64,000 nucleotides of DNA, from NCBI GenBank assembly GCA_041920415.1, contig JBHGYD010000021.1:1-64000 (forward strand), given 5' to 3'. Positions 42,277 to 50,322 of this stretch are shown here, one piece after another. Source of the stretch: JBHGYD01 sp041920415 (GTDB lineage: Bacteria > Bacillota > Bacilli > Bacillales > Anoxybacillaceae). The notes beneath the pieces are model-generated. The model saw only the letters and a list, made by a program, of their open reading frames with translations. It was not told where the DNA came from and ran no database searches. Made by a program: the position numbers and the translations under genes. How positions within the stretch are numbered: position 1 is the stretch's first letter; every line of letters begins with the position of its first letter.

Positions 42277-43128
42277 ATGGATGTTAAAAAAATCATGGTT
42301 GTTGGTGCCGGTCAAATGGGATCGGGCATTGCCCAAGTATGCGCGATGGCAGGATATGACGTATTTTTACAAGATTTGAAGCAAGAATATGTCGATCGCG
42401 GACTTGCAACGATTTCGAAAAATTTAACGCGCCAAGTTGACAAAGGAAAAATGACAGAAGATGAAAAAGCAAGCATTTTAAATCGAATTACCCCTTCTCT
42501 TGATTTGCAAAACGCAAGCAACGTTGACTTAGTCATTGAAGCAGTCGTTGAAAATATGGAAGTAAAAACAAAACTCTTCGCGCAACTAGACGAAATCACT
42601 TCTCCGCATACCATTTTAGCAACGAATACTTCCTCGCTTCCGATTACCGAAATCGCCGCGGCAACGAAACGACCAGAAAAAGTCATTGGCATGCATTTTA
42701 TGAATCCAGTTCCAGTGATGAAACTTGTTGAAATTATTCGCGGTTTGGCCACAGCGGATGACGTGTATCAAACGATTGAAGATATTACACGCAAATTGAA
42801 CAAAGTGCCAGTAGAAGTCAATGATTTTCCAGGATTTATCTCTAATCGAATTTTAATGCCAATGATCAATGAGGCGATTTACGCGTTATACGAAGGTGTG
42901 GCCACGAAAGAAGCGATCGACGAAGTAATGAAGCTTGGCATGAACCATCCGATGGGACCGCTGACACTTGCTGATTTTATCGGTTTAGATACATGCCTTT
43001 ACATTATGGAAACACTTCATGAAGGGTTTGGCGATGATAAATATCGCCCATGTCCGTTATTACGAAAATATGTAAAAGCAGGTTGGCTCGGACGCAAGAC
43101 AGGGAGAGGATTTTACACTTACGAATAA
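42277..43128 (+). CDS. hbd: 3-hydroxybutyryl-CoA dehydrogenase
   Basis: NAD-dependent oxidation of 3-hydroxyacyl-CoA to 3-ketoacyl-CoA. The 283-residue protein has the Rossmann motif VVGAGQMGSGIAQVCA, ATNTSSLPIT, the catalytic His in GMHFMNPVPVMKLVE and the C-terminal dimerisation domain with NRILMPMINEA. The ATG follows AGGGGGATGGAACA. Part of the thl-hbd-acd-acd block. MmgB of B. subtilis is the closest named relative I recall. Confidence 0.93.
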   Translation: MDVKKIMVVGAGQMGSGIAQVCAMAGYDVFLQDLKQEYVDRGLATISKNLTRQVDKGKMTEDEKASILNRITPSLDLQNASNVDLVIEAVVENMEVKTKLFAQLDEITSPHTILATNTSSLPITEIAAATKRPEKVIGMHFMNPVPVMKLVEIIRGLATADDVYQTIEDITRKLNKVPVEVNDFPGFISNRILMPMINEAIYALYEGVATKEAIDEVMKLGMNHPMGPLTLADFIGLDTCLYIMETLHEGFGDDKYRPCPLLRKYVKAGWLGRKTGRGFYTYE

Positions 43129-43163
43129 TTCATGGTTTATTTTCAACAAAGAGGGTGACATAC

Positions 43164-44297
43164 ATGAATTTACATTTTACTGAAGAGCAAGAAATGATGC
43201 GAAAAATGGTTAAAGAATTTGCACAAAGCGAAATTGCTCCATTCGTTGAACGCATGGAACAAGGAGAGTTTCCGCGCGAAATTTTAAAGAAAATGGCGGA
43301 GCTCGGCTTAATGGGTATTACGATTCCTGAAGAGTACGGCGGAGCTGGCATGGATTTCACCTCTTACATTATTGCGATTCATGAAATCTCCAAAGTAAGC
43401 GCGACGGTCGGCGTCATTTTATCGGTTCATACATCCGTCGGCACGAATCCGATTCTTTATTTCGGAACGGAGGAACAAAAGAAAAAATATATTCCGAAAT
43501 TAGCAAGCGGTGAATATTTAGGAGCGTTTTGTTTAACGGAACCGAGCGCTGGCTCAGATGCGAAAAGTTTAAAGACGAAAGCGGTTCGCCAAGGCGATTA
43601 CTATATTTTAAACGGATCCAAAGTGTTTATTACAAACGGTGGTGAGGCGGACACGTATATTGTCTTTGCTCGCACAAATCCAGAGGAAGAAGGAAGCCGA
43701 GGCATTTCTGCGTTTATTGTCGAAAAGGATACACCGGGATTTATCATTGGCAAAGACGAGAAGAAAATGGGCTTACATGGTTCAAGAACGGTGCAAATTT
43801 CGTTTGAAGATGCGAAAGTGCCGGCAGAAAATTTATTAGGCGAAGAAGGGCAAGGATTTAAAATTGCCATGGCCAATCTCGACGTTGGACGCATCGGTAT
43901 CGCCGCTCAATCGCTTGGGATCGCTGAAGCAGCGCTAGAACATGCGACGGCCTATGCGAAAGAACGCATTCAATTTGGAAAGCCGATTGCCGAACAACAA
44001 GGCATTGCATTTAAGCTTGCGGATATGGCCACAGCGGTTGAAGCAGCAAAACTATTAGTATATCGTGCCGCATTTTTACGTGCGAACGGACTTCCTTGCA
44101 GCAAAGAAGCGTCAATGGCCAAGTTGTTCGCTTCAAGAGCAGCGATGGAAAATGCGATCGAAGCGGTACAAATTTTCGGCGGTAACGGCTATACAGAAGA
44201 TTATCCAGTAGAGCGGTTGTTCCGTGATGCAAAAATTTGCGAAATCTATGAAGGAACAAGCGAAATTCAACGCATTGTCATTAGTAAACAACTGTAG
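43164..44297 (+). CDS. Acyl-CoA dehydrogenase (short-chain, Bcd/MmgC type), first of two
   Basis: FAD enzyme that introduces the alpha-beta double bond into acyl-CoA. The 377-residue protein shows LTEPSAGSDAKSLKTKA, the FAD/substrate segment ITNGGEADTYIVFART, GRIGIAAQSLGIAEAALEHA and the catalytic Glu in YPVERLFRDAKICEIYEGTSEIQRIVI. ATG 43164 (MNLHFTEEQE) follows AGAGGGTGACA; the frame upstream overlaps hbd and is unsupported. The chain length specificity is inferred from neighbours. Confidence 0.92.
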   Translation: MNLHFTEEQEMMRKMVKEFAQSEIAPFVERMEQGEFPREILKKMAELGLMGITIPEEYGGAGMDFTSYIIAIHEISKVSATVGVILSVHTSVGTNPILYFGTEEQKKKYIPKLASGEYLGAFCLTEPSAGSDAKSLKTKAVRQGDYYILNGSKVFITNGGEADTYIVFARTNPEEEGSRGISAFIVEKDTPGFIIGKDEKKMGLHGSRTVQISFEDAKVPAENLLGEEGQGFKIAMANLDVGRIGIAAQSLGIAEAALEHATAYAKERIQFGKPIAEQQGIAFKLADMATAVEAAKLLVYRAAFLRANGLPCSKEASMAKLFASRAAMENAIEAVQIFGGNGYTEDYPVERLFRDAKICEIYEGTSEIQRIVISKQL

Positions 44298-44338
44298 CTT
44301 TCGTTTTAAGGCAAAACGATTCATAGGGGGACGAGGAT

Positions 44339-45478
44339 ATGAATTTTCAATTAACGGAAGAACATGAAATGATACGTAAAATGGTTCGCGAATTTGCGAA
44401 AAACGAAGTAGCACCGACAGCAGCGGAGCGCGATGAAGAGGAACGGTTCGATCGTGAGATTTTTAATAAAATGGCTGAGCTTGGTTTAACCGGGATTCCT
44501 TGGCCAGAGGAATACGGCGGCATCGGCAGCGATTATTTAGCGTACGTTATTGCCGTTGAAGAGTTATCAAAAGTGTGTGCCTCTACAGGTGTCACGCTAT
44601 CCGCACACATTTCGTTAGCGAGCTGGCCAATCTATAAATTTGGTACAGAGGAACAAAAACAAACATATTTGCGTGCGCTTGCTACAGGTGAAAAGCTAGG
44701 TGCTTACGGTCTTTCAGAGCCGGGTGCAGGTTCTGATGTTTCTTCGATGAAAACGAGAGCGGTATTAGATGGGGATCACTACGTGCTGAACGGTTCCAAA
44801 GTGTGGATTACAAATGGGGGAGAAGCGGAAATTTATGTTGTTTTCGCTGTAACAGACCCAGAGAAAAAACATAAAGGAATTAGCGCGTTCATTGTTGAAA
44901 AAGGCACACCAGGATTTTCAATCGGCAAAAAAGAGAAAAAACTAGGCATTCGTTCATCACCAACAACGGAGTTAATTTTTGAAGATTGCCGTATTCCGAA
45001 AGAAAACCTTCTTGGTCAAGAAGGAGAAGGCTTTAAAATTGCGATGATGACATTAGACGGCGGACGTAACGGCATTGCCGCGCAAGCGGTTGGTATCGCC
45101 CAAGGCGCGTTAGATGCGGCGGTCGAATATGCAAAAGGGCGGGTTCAATTTGGAAAACCAATTGCGGAACAACAAGGTGTTGCCTTTAAGCTTGCGGATA
45201 TGGCCACGGCGATTGAAGCTGCTCGCTTACTAACCTATCAAGCTGCATGGTTAGAATCGAACGCGCTTCCATACGGAAAAGCATCCGCGATGGCGAAGTT
45301 GTTTGCTGGAGATACAGCGATGAAAGTAACGGTCGATGCGGTACAAATTTTTGGTGGGTACGGTTATACAAAAGACTATCCGGTTGAGCGGTTTATGCGC
45401 GATGCGAAAATTACGCAAATTTACGAAGGAACACAAGAAATTCAACGACTTGTGATTTCTCGAATGCTCACGAAATAA
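44339..45478 (+). CDS. acdA: Acyl-CoA dehydrogenase AcdA, second of two
   Basis: A 379-residue acyl-CoA dehydrogenase about as long as the preceding one and clearly paralogous to it (LSEPGAGSDVSSMKTRA, ITNGGEAEIYVVFAVT, the catalytic-Glu region YEGTQEIQRLVISRM). The pair probably arose by tandem duplication followed by divergence, giving different acyl chains. The place next to fadF and before rpoE corresponds to acdA in B. subtilis. The ATG follows GGGGGACGAGG. Confidence 0.92.
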   Translation: MNFQLTEEHEMIRKMVREFAKNEVAPTAAERDEEERFDREIFNKMAELGLTGIPWPEEYGGIGSDYLAYVIAVEELSKVCASTGVTLSAHISLASWPIYKFGTEEQKQTYLRALATGEKLGAYGLSEPGAGSDVSSMKTRAVLDGDHYVLNGSKVWITNGGEAEIYVVFAVTDPEKKHKGISAFIVEKGTPGFSIGKKEKKLGIRSSPTTELIFEDCRIPKENLLGQEGEGFKIAMMTLDGGRNGIAAQAVGIAQGALDAAVEYAKGRVQFGKPIAEQQGVAFKLADMATAIEAARLLTYQAAWLESNALPYGKASAMAKLFAGDTAMKVTVDAVQIFGGYGYTKDYPVERFMRDAKITQIYEGTQEIQRLVISRMLTK

Positions 45479-45504
45479 ACGAGTGGCGATTTTAGGTGAT
45501 GAAC

Positions 45505-46134
45505 ATGAAAAAGCGCGAAGTACCGGCATCAGTGAAAGATGAGCGCCTCGTGAAAAAAAGGCGCAATCAAATGATTAAAGGAGCGATTTCCCTTTTTAAA
45601 CAGAAAGGGTTTCATCGTACGACAACAAGGGAAATTGCGAAAGCATCCGGCTTTAGCATCGGAACGCTTTATGAGTATATTCGTCAAAAAGAAGACGTGC
45701 TTTATTTAGTGTGCGACCGCATTTACGACGAAGTACATGAACGGATGGAAAAAGATATCGGTACTCATCATGGAACGATCGAAAGTTTTAAGTTAGCGAT
45801 TGCTCGTTATTTCAAAGTCATTGATGAGGTTCAAGATGAAGTGCTTGTCATGTATCAAGAAGCAAAATCACTCACCAAAGATTCGTTACCGTATGTGTTA
45901 AATAAAGAAATACAAATGGTCGCAATGTTCGAAAAAATTTTACAAACATGTGTCAAAAACGGGGTCTTTCAGCTAACGGAACAAGAAATTAAGCTGTTTG
46001 CTCATAATATTTTCGTTCTAGGGCAAATGTGGGCATTTCGGCGTTGGGCGTTACAGAAAATGTATACGCTTGAAGAGTATATTGAGCTGCAAACGGATTT
46101 ATTGTTAAGGGGAATTTTGGAGAAACGGTCATAA
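45505..46134 (+). CDS. TetR-family transcriptional regulator
   Basis: A 209-residue repressor-type protein. The N-terminal TetR helix-turn-helix is clear (MIKGAISLFKQKGFHRTTTREIAKASGFSIGTLYEYIRQKEDVLY), followed by an all-helical ligand domain. ATG 45505, seven bases after AGGTG, is preferred to the frame start at 45496. It sits inside the acyl-CoA catabolic block, between acdA and icmF, and probably binds an acyl-CoA. Candidate targets are the palindromes at 40834 and 38513. Confidence 0.88.
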   Translation: MKKREVPASVKDERLVKKRRNQMIKGAISLFKQKGFHRTTTREIAKASGFSIGTLYEYIRQKEDVLYLVCDRIYDEVHERMEKDIGTHHGTIESFKLAIARYFKVIDEVQDEVLVMYQEAKSLTKDSLPYVLNKEIQMVAMFEKILQTCVKNGVFQLTEQEIKLFAHNIFVLGQMWAFRRWALQKMYTLEEYIELQTDLLLRGILEKRS

Positions 46135-46155
46135 CGAAAAGAAGGGGGAGAGAAA

Positions 46156-49100
46156 ATGGCTCACATTTATCGTCCGAAACATCATGTTCGCTTTGTGACG
46201 GCCTCTAGCTTATTTGACGGTCATGATGCATCGATTAATATTATGCGCCGCATTTTGCAAGCAAGTGGCGCAGAAGTAATTCATTTAGGACATAACCGTT
46301 CCGTTGAGGAAATTGTCAATGCTGCCATTCAAGAAGATGTACAAGGCATTGCTGTTTCCTCTTATCAAGGCGGACACGTTGAATTTTTTAAATATATGTA
46401 TGATTTATTAAAAGAGCGGGGCGCCTCGCATATTCGCATTTATGGCGGTGGTGGTGGCGTTATTATTCCTAGGGAAATAAAAGAATTGCATGAATACGGA
46501 ATTGCCCGCATCTTTTCACCAGAAGACGGTCTCGTTCTCGGCTTGCAAGGAATGATTAATGTGATGATGGAAGAATGCGATTTTCTGACTGTTCGGGAAA
46601 TTACTGACGAAATTGAAAGGGTGCAAAAGGGAGATGTTCAAGCGATTGCTCGCTTAATTACCTTGTCAGAAAGCCGCGTTGACTTGCCACAAGAGGTTGC
46701 TGCATCGGTAGAAAACGTATTGGAAAAAGTAAGAGAGCTTACTAAACCGGTTCCTGTTGTCGGGATTACCGGTACGGGCGGAGCGGGGAAAAGCTCGTTA
46801 ACAGACGAATTAGTTCGTCGCTTCCTAAACGAAATTCCGGAAAAGAAAGTGGCGATTTTATCTGTTGATCCAACGAAGCAAAAAACAGGTGGGGCGCTGT
46901 TAGGCGATCGCATTCGTATGAACTCAATCAACTCCCCGCGCGTGTATATGCGCAGCTTGGCAACGAGAAATTCCCGTTCTGAGTTGTCACTTGCGATTAA
47001 AGACGCGATTAACGTCGTGAAGGCGGCCGGATTTGACTTAGTCATCGTCGAAACAAGCGGAATCGGTCAAGGGGATGCGGCGATTACGGAAGTGTGTGAC
47101 ATTTCCATGTATGTCATGACAAGTGAATTCGGTGCGCCAACGCAGCTTGAAAAAATCGATATGATCGACTATGCGGATTTAATCGTCATTAATAAGTTTG
47201 AGCGCAAAGGCTCTGAAGATGCGAAACGTCAAGTACAAAAACAATACCAACGCAGCCATCAGCTATTCGATAAAGACTTATCGGAAATGCCGGTTTACGG
47301 CACGATTGCCAGCCAATTTAACGACCCGGGAACAAACACGTTATTTGTTGCCTTAATTGATTTAATTAACAAAAAAGCAGGAACTAACTGGACGACGACA
47401 CTGCAAAAAGTAGACGATGTCCAAAAGCAAAACGTCATCATTCCAAACGAGAGACGACATTATTTGCGCGAAATTACGGAAACGGTACGCAACTATCATA
47501 AGAAAGTCGATCAGCAAGCCAATATGGCTCGCCGCTTGTTCCAATTAGAAGGTGCGATTGAAGCGGTCAAAGAGCGCGAACGAAACGAAGAAGTGTTGGC
47601 CTCACTTGAAGCATTGAAACAGCACTATGAAAATCAACTGACTCCAGAATCAAAACAAATTCTTGCTTCGTGGGAAGACCTGAAAGCAAAATATGCGGCC
47701 AAACAATTTGTCACAAAAATTCGCGACAAAGAAGTTGTCACCGAATTAACGACAAAAAGCTTAGCGGGCTTAGATATTCCAAAAGTCGCGCTGCCAAAGT
47801 TTAAAGACTATGGCGAGATTTTACGTTGGGTCTATAAAGAAAACGTGCCGGGTTCATTCCCATACACAGCAGGCGTCTTCCCGTTTAAACGCCAAGGGGA
47901 AGATCCGAAACGACAATTCGCGGGAGAAGGAACGCCAGAGCGGACAAACCGTCGCTTCCATTACTTATGTAAAGATGATCCGGCAAAACGTTTAAGTACA
48001 GCGTTTGACTCAGTTACGTTGTACGGTGAAGATCCGGATTATCGCCCAGATATTTTCGGAAAAATCGGTGAGAGCGGCGTCAGCGTTTGTACATTAGACG
48101 ACATGAAAAAGCTATATAAAGGCTTTGATTTATGCGACCCGTCTACATCCGTTTCGATGACGATTAACGGACCAGCGCCAATTATTTTAGCGATGTTTAT
48201 GAATACGGCGATTGAACAGCAAGTGGAAAAACGCGAAAAAGAATTGGGGCGACCATTAACGGAAGCGGAATATGAAGAAGTAAAAGCCTTTACATTACAA
48301 ACGGTGCGCGGTACGGTTCAAGCCGATATTTTAAAAGAAGACCAAGGACAAAATACGTGTATCTTCTCTACAGAATTCGCGTTAAAAATGATGGGCGATA
48401 TCCAAGAGTACTTTATTAAAAATAAAGTACGTAATTATTATTCTGTATCGATTTCCGGGTATCATATTGCTGAAGCGGGGGCCAATCCGATTACGCAGCT
48501 TGCCTTTACATTAGCGAACGGCTTTACGTATGTCGAATATTACTTAAGCCGCGGTATGCACATTGACGACTTTGCGCCAAACCTTTCGTTCTTCTTTAGC
48601 AACGGACTTGACCCTGAATATTCGGTCATCGGTCGGGTTGCTCGTCGCATTTGGTCGATTGTGATGCGCGAAAAATATGGGGCTAATGAACGAAGCCAAA
48701 AACTAAAATATCATGTTCAAACATCTGGCCGTTCATTGCACGCACAAGAAATTGATTTTAATGATATTCGCACAACCTTACAAGCATTAATGGCCCTTCA
48801 TGATAACTGCAACTCGTTGCATACAAATGCTTATGACGAAGCGATTACGACACCGACGGAAGAGTCGGTCCGTCGCGCGATGGCGATTCAGTTAATTATT
48901 ACAAAAGAGCATGGCTTAACGAAAAACGAAAACCCGTTGCAAGGCTCCTTTATTATTGAAGAACTAACCGATTTAGTAGAAGAAGCCGTATTAAAAGAAT
49001 TTGAACGACTCAATGATCGCGGTGGCGTATTAGGTGCGATGGAAATGCAATATCAGCGCGGAAAAATTCAAGAAGAATCAATGTACTACGAAATGAAAAA

Positions 49101-49413
49101 GCATAGCGGAGAGCTACCGATTATCGGTGTGAACACCTACTTGAACCCAAATCCGCCGTCAGAAGAAGAGTTGAACAATATTCAATTAGCGCGTGCTTCC
49201 TATGAAGAAAAAGAATTACAAATTACGAATTTACGAAAATTCCAAGAACGGAATAAAGACAAAGTAGAGGAAGCTCTAAAACGCTTAAAGCATGCGGCTG
49301 TAAGTGGCGGCAATATTTTTGAAGAATTAATGGAAACGGTAAAAGTCGCTAGTCTCGGGCAAATTACGCGCGCATTATACGAAGTCGGCGGTCAATATCG
49401 TCGCAACATGTAA
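46156..49413 (+). CDS. icmF: Fused isobutyryl-CoA mutase IcmF
   Basis: Coenzyme-B12 enzyme that interconverts isobutyryl-CoA and n-butyryl-CoA, with its own G-protein chaperone. The 1085-residue chain has, in order: a B12-binding domain (residues about 10-140, D21-x-H23-x-x-S26 supplying the lower His ligand), a MeaB-like GTPase (Walker A GTGGAGKS at 206-213, SVDPTKQKTGGALLGDRIRM, base-recognition NKFE where NKxD is usual), a linker, and a TIM-barrel mutase domain (about 560-1085). The fusion order matches the G. kaustophilus-type IcmF. It follows the TetR gene by 21 nt and feeds butyryl-CoA to the dehydrogenases. Confidence 0.94.
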   Translation: MAHIYRPKHHVRFVTASSLFDGHDASINIMRRILQASGAEVIHLGHNRSVEEIVNAAIQEDVQGIAVSSYQGGHVEFFKYMYDLLKERGASHIRIYGGGGGVIIPREIKELHEYGIARIFSPEDGLVLGLQGMINVMMEECDFLTVREITDEIERVQKGDVQAIARLITLSESRVDLPQEVAASVENVLEKVRELTKPVPVVGITGTGGAGKSSLTDELVRRFLNEIPEKKVAILSVDPTKQKTGGALLGDRIRMNSINSPRVYMRSLATRNSRSELSLAIKDAINVVKAAGFDLVIVETSGIGQGDAAITEVCDISMYVMTSEFGAPTQLEKIDMIDYADLIVINKFERKGSEDAKRQVQKQYQRSHQLFDKDLSEMPVYGTIASQFNDPGTNTLFVALIDLINKKAGTNWTTTLQKVDDVQKQNVIIPNERRHYLREITETVRNYHKKVDQQANMARRLFQLEGAIEAVKERERNEEVLASLEALKQHYENQLTPESKQILASWEDLKAKYAAKQFVTKIRDKEVVTELTTKSLAGLDIPKVALPKFKDYGEILRWVYKENVPGSFPYTAGVFPFKRQGEDPKRQFAGEGTPERTNRRFHYLCKDDPAKRLSTAFDSVTLYGEDPDYRPDIFGKIGESGVSVCTLDDMKKLYKGFDLCDPSTSVSMTINGPAPIILAMFMNTAIEQQVEKREKELGRPLTEAEYEEVKAFTLQTVRGTVQADILKEDQGQNTCIFSTEFALKMMGDIQEYFIKNKVRNYYSVSISGYHIAEAGANPITQLAFTLANGFTYVEYYLSRGMHIDDFAPNLSFFFSNGLDPEYSVIGRVARRIWSIVMREKYGANERSQKLKYHVQTSGRSLHAQEIDFNDIRTTLQALMALHDNCNSLHTNAYDEAITTPTEESVRRAMAIQLIITKEHGLTKNENPLQGSFIIEELTDLVEEAVLKEFERLNDRGGVLGAMEMQYQRGKIQEESMYYEMKKHSGELPIIGVNTYLNPNPPSEEELNNIQLARASYEEKELQITNLRKFQERNKDKVEEALKRLKHAAVSGGNIFEELMETVKVASLGQITRALYEVGGQYRRNM

Positions 49414-49421
49414 CTGTGAAT

Positions 49422-49449
49422 GGGAAATCGTTTGTCGATTTCCCTTTTT
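49422..49449 (+). terminator. Terminator of icmF
   Basis: GGGAAATCG-tttgt-CGATTTCCC followed by TTTTT. Confidence 0.9.
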
Positions 49450-49603
49450 CGCTGAAAAAATAGCAATTTTTTTAGAAACTATCAATAAGGAACTAGCATA
49501 AACGAAGAGAAATTGTTTATAATGAATGGTATGTATTCTAACTGCATTCATTCATATTGTATCGGTAACGAAAAGTTTATTACATAGAAAGGGAGTGCCG
49601 AAT

Positions 49604-50152
49604 TTGAGCTTGCAGCAATACTCTCCAGAAGAATTACAAGAAATGTCGCTTGTTGAACTCGCTTATTTAATCATGACTGATAAAAAGGAAGCGTTGCCTT
49701 TTCAACAAATCGTTAACGAAATTGCTGCGCTAGTAAACTTATCCGAAGAAGAAGTACGAGAGCGCATTGCGCAATTTTATACAGACTTAAATATCGACGG
49801 CCGCTTTATTTGTATCGGGGAAAATCGTTGGGGATTACGTTCTTGGTATCCATACGACCAAACGGAAGACGAAAATGTGTCAACAACGGTGAAACCGAAG
49901 AAGAAGAAAAAAGCGCTTGATGAGTATGATGACTATGATGAAATCATCGACGAAGAAGATCTTGATTACGATGATCTCGATGACTACGAGGATGAAGAAG
50001 TTGATCTCGAAGATGAACTTCTTGATGAGGATGAATTTGATCTCGATGAGGCAGACGCATTTGACGATGAGCTTCTCGACGAGGACGAATTTGATTTAGA
50101 GGACGAAGATCTAGAAGAAGAGCTTGAGATTGACGAAACAGAAGAAGAATGA
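49604..50152 (+). CDS. rpoE: RNA polymerase delta subunit
   Basis: Accessory RNAP subunit that promotes recycling and specificity. The 182-residue protein has an N-terminal HARE-HTH domain (residues 1-90, ending NRWGLRSWYPYDQ), a lysine patch KPKKKKK and a nearly all Asp/Glu C-terminal tail. It starts at TTG 49604 after AAAGGGAG; the frame upstream to 49526 is unsupported. The tail contains a duplicated block ELLDEDEFDL. Before pyrG as in B. subtilis. Confidence 0.93.
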   Translation: MSLQQYSPEELQEMSLVELAYLIMTDKKEALPFQQIVNEIAALVNLSEEEVRERIAQFYTDLNIDGRFICIGENRWGLRSWYPYDQTEDENVSTTVKPKKKKKALDEYDDYDEIIDEEDLDYDDLDDYEDEEVDLEDELLDEDEFDLDEADAFDDELLDEDEFDLEDEDLEEELEIDETEEE

Positions 50153-50160
50153 TAATCCCC

Positions 50161-50202
50161 TTGACTTTATATGCCAGACTATGTAGAATCTTATTTGGGC
50201 TC
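50161..50202 (+). promoter_or_regulatory. pyrG promoter and GGGC start signal
   Basis: TTGACT (50161-50166), 17-nt spacer, TAGAAT (50184-50189), then GGGCTC at 50197-50202, exactly seven nt after the -10. The same initial sequence in B. subtilis pyrG allows reiterative G addition when CTP is low. Confidence 0.85.
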
Positions 50203-50226
50203 TTTCAAAATTTCGTATAAAAATAT

Positions 50227-50266
50227 CGCTCCCTTACAATAAACGTAAGCGGAGCGTTTTTTATTT
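50227..50266 (+). terminator. pyrG attenuator
   Basis: CGCTCCCTTAC pairs with GTAAGCGGAGCG around a 6-nt loop, followed by TTTTTTATTTTT. The CTCCC in the 5' arm can pair with the extra G residues at the transcript start, preventing termination at low CTP. Confidence 0.85.
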
Positions 50267-50322
50267 TTGCGTTTTGTACACACTTTAAGTGTTACATATA
50301 TTTCGGCAAGGGGGAACTTGAA

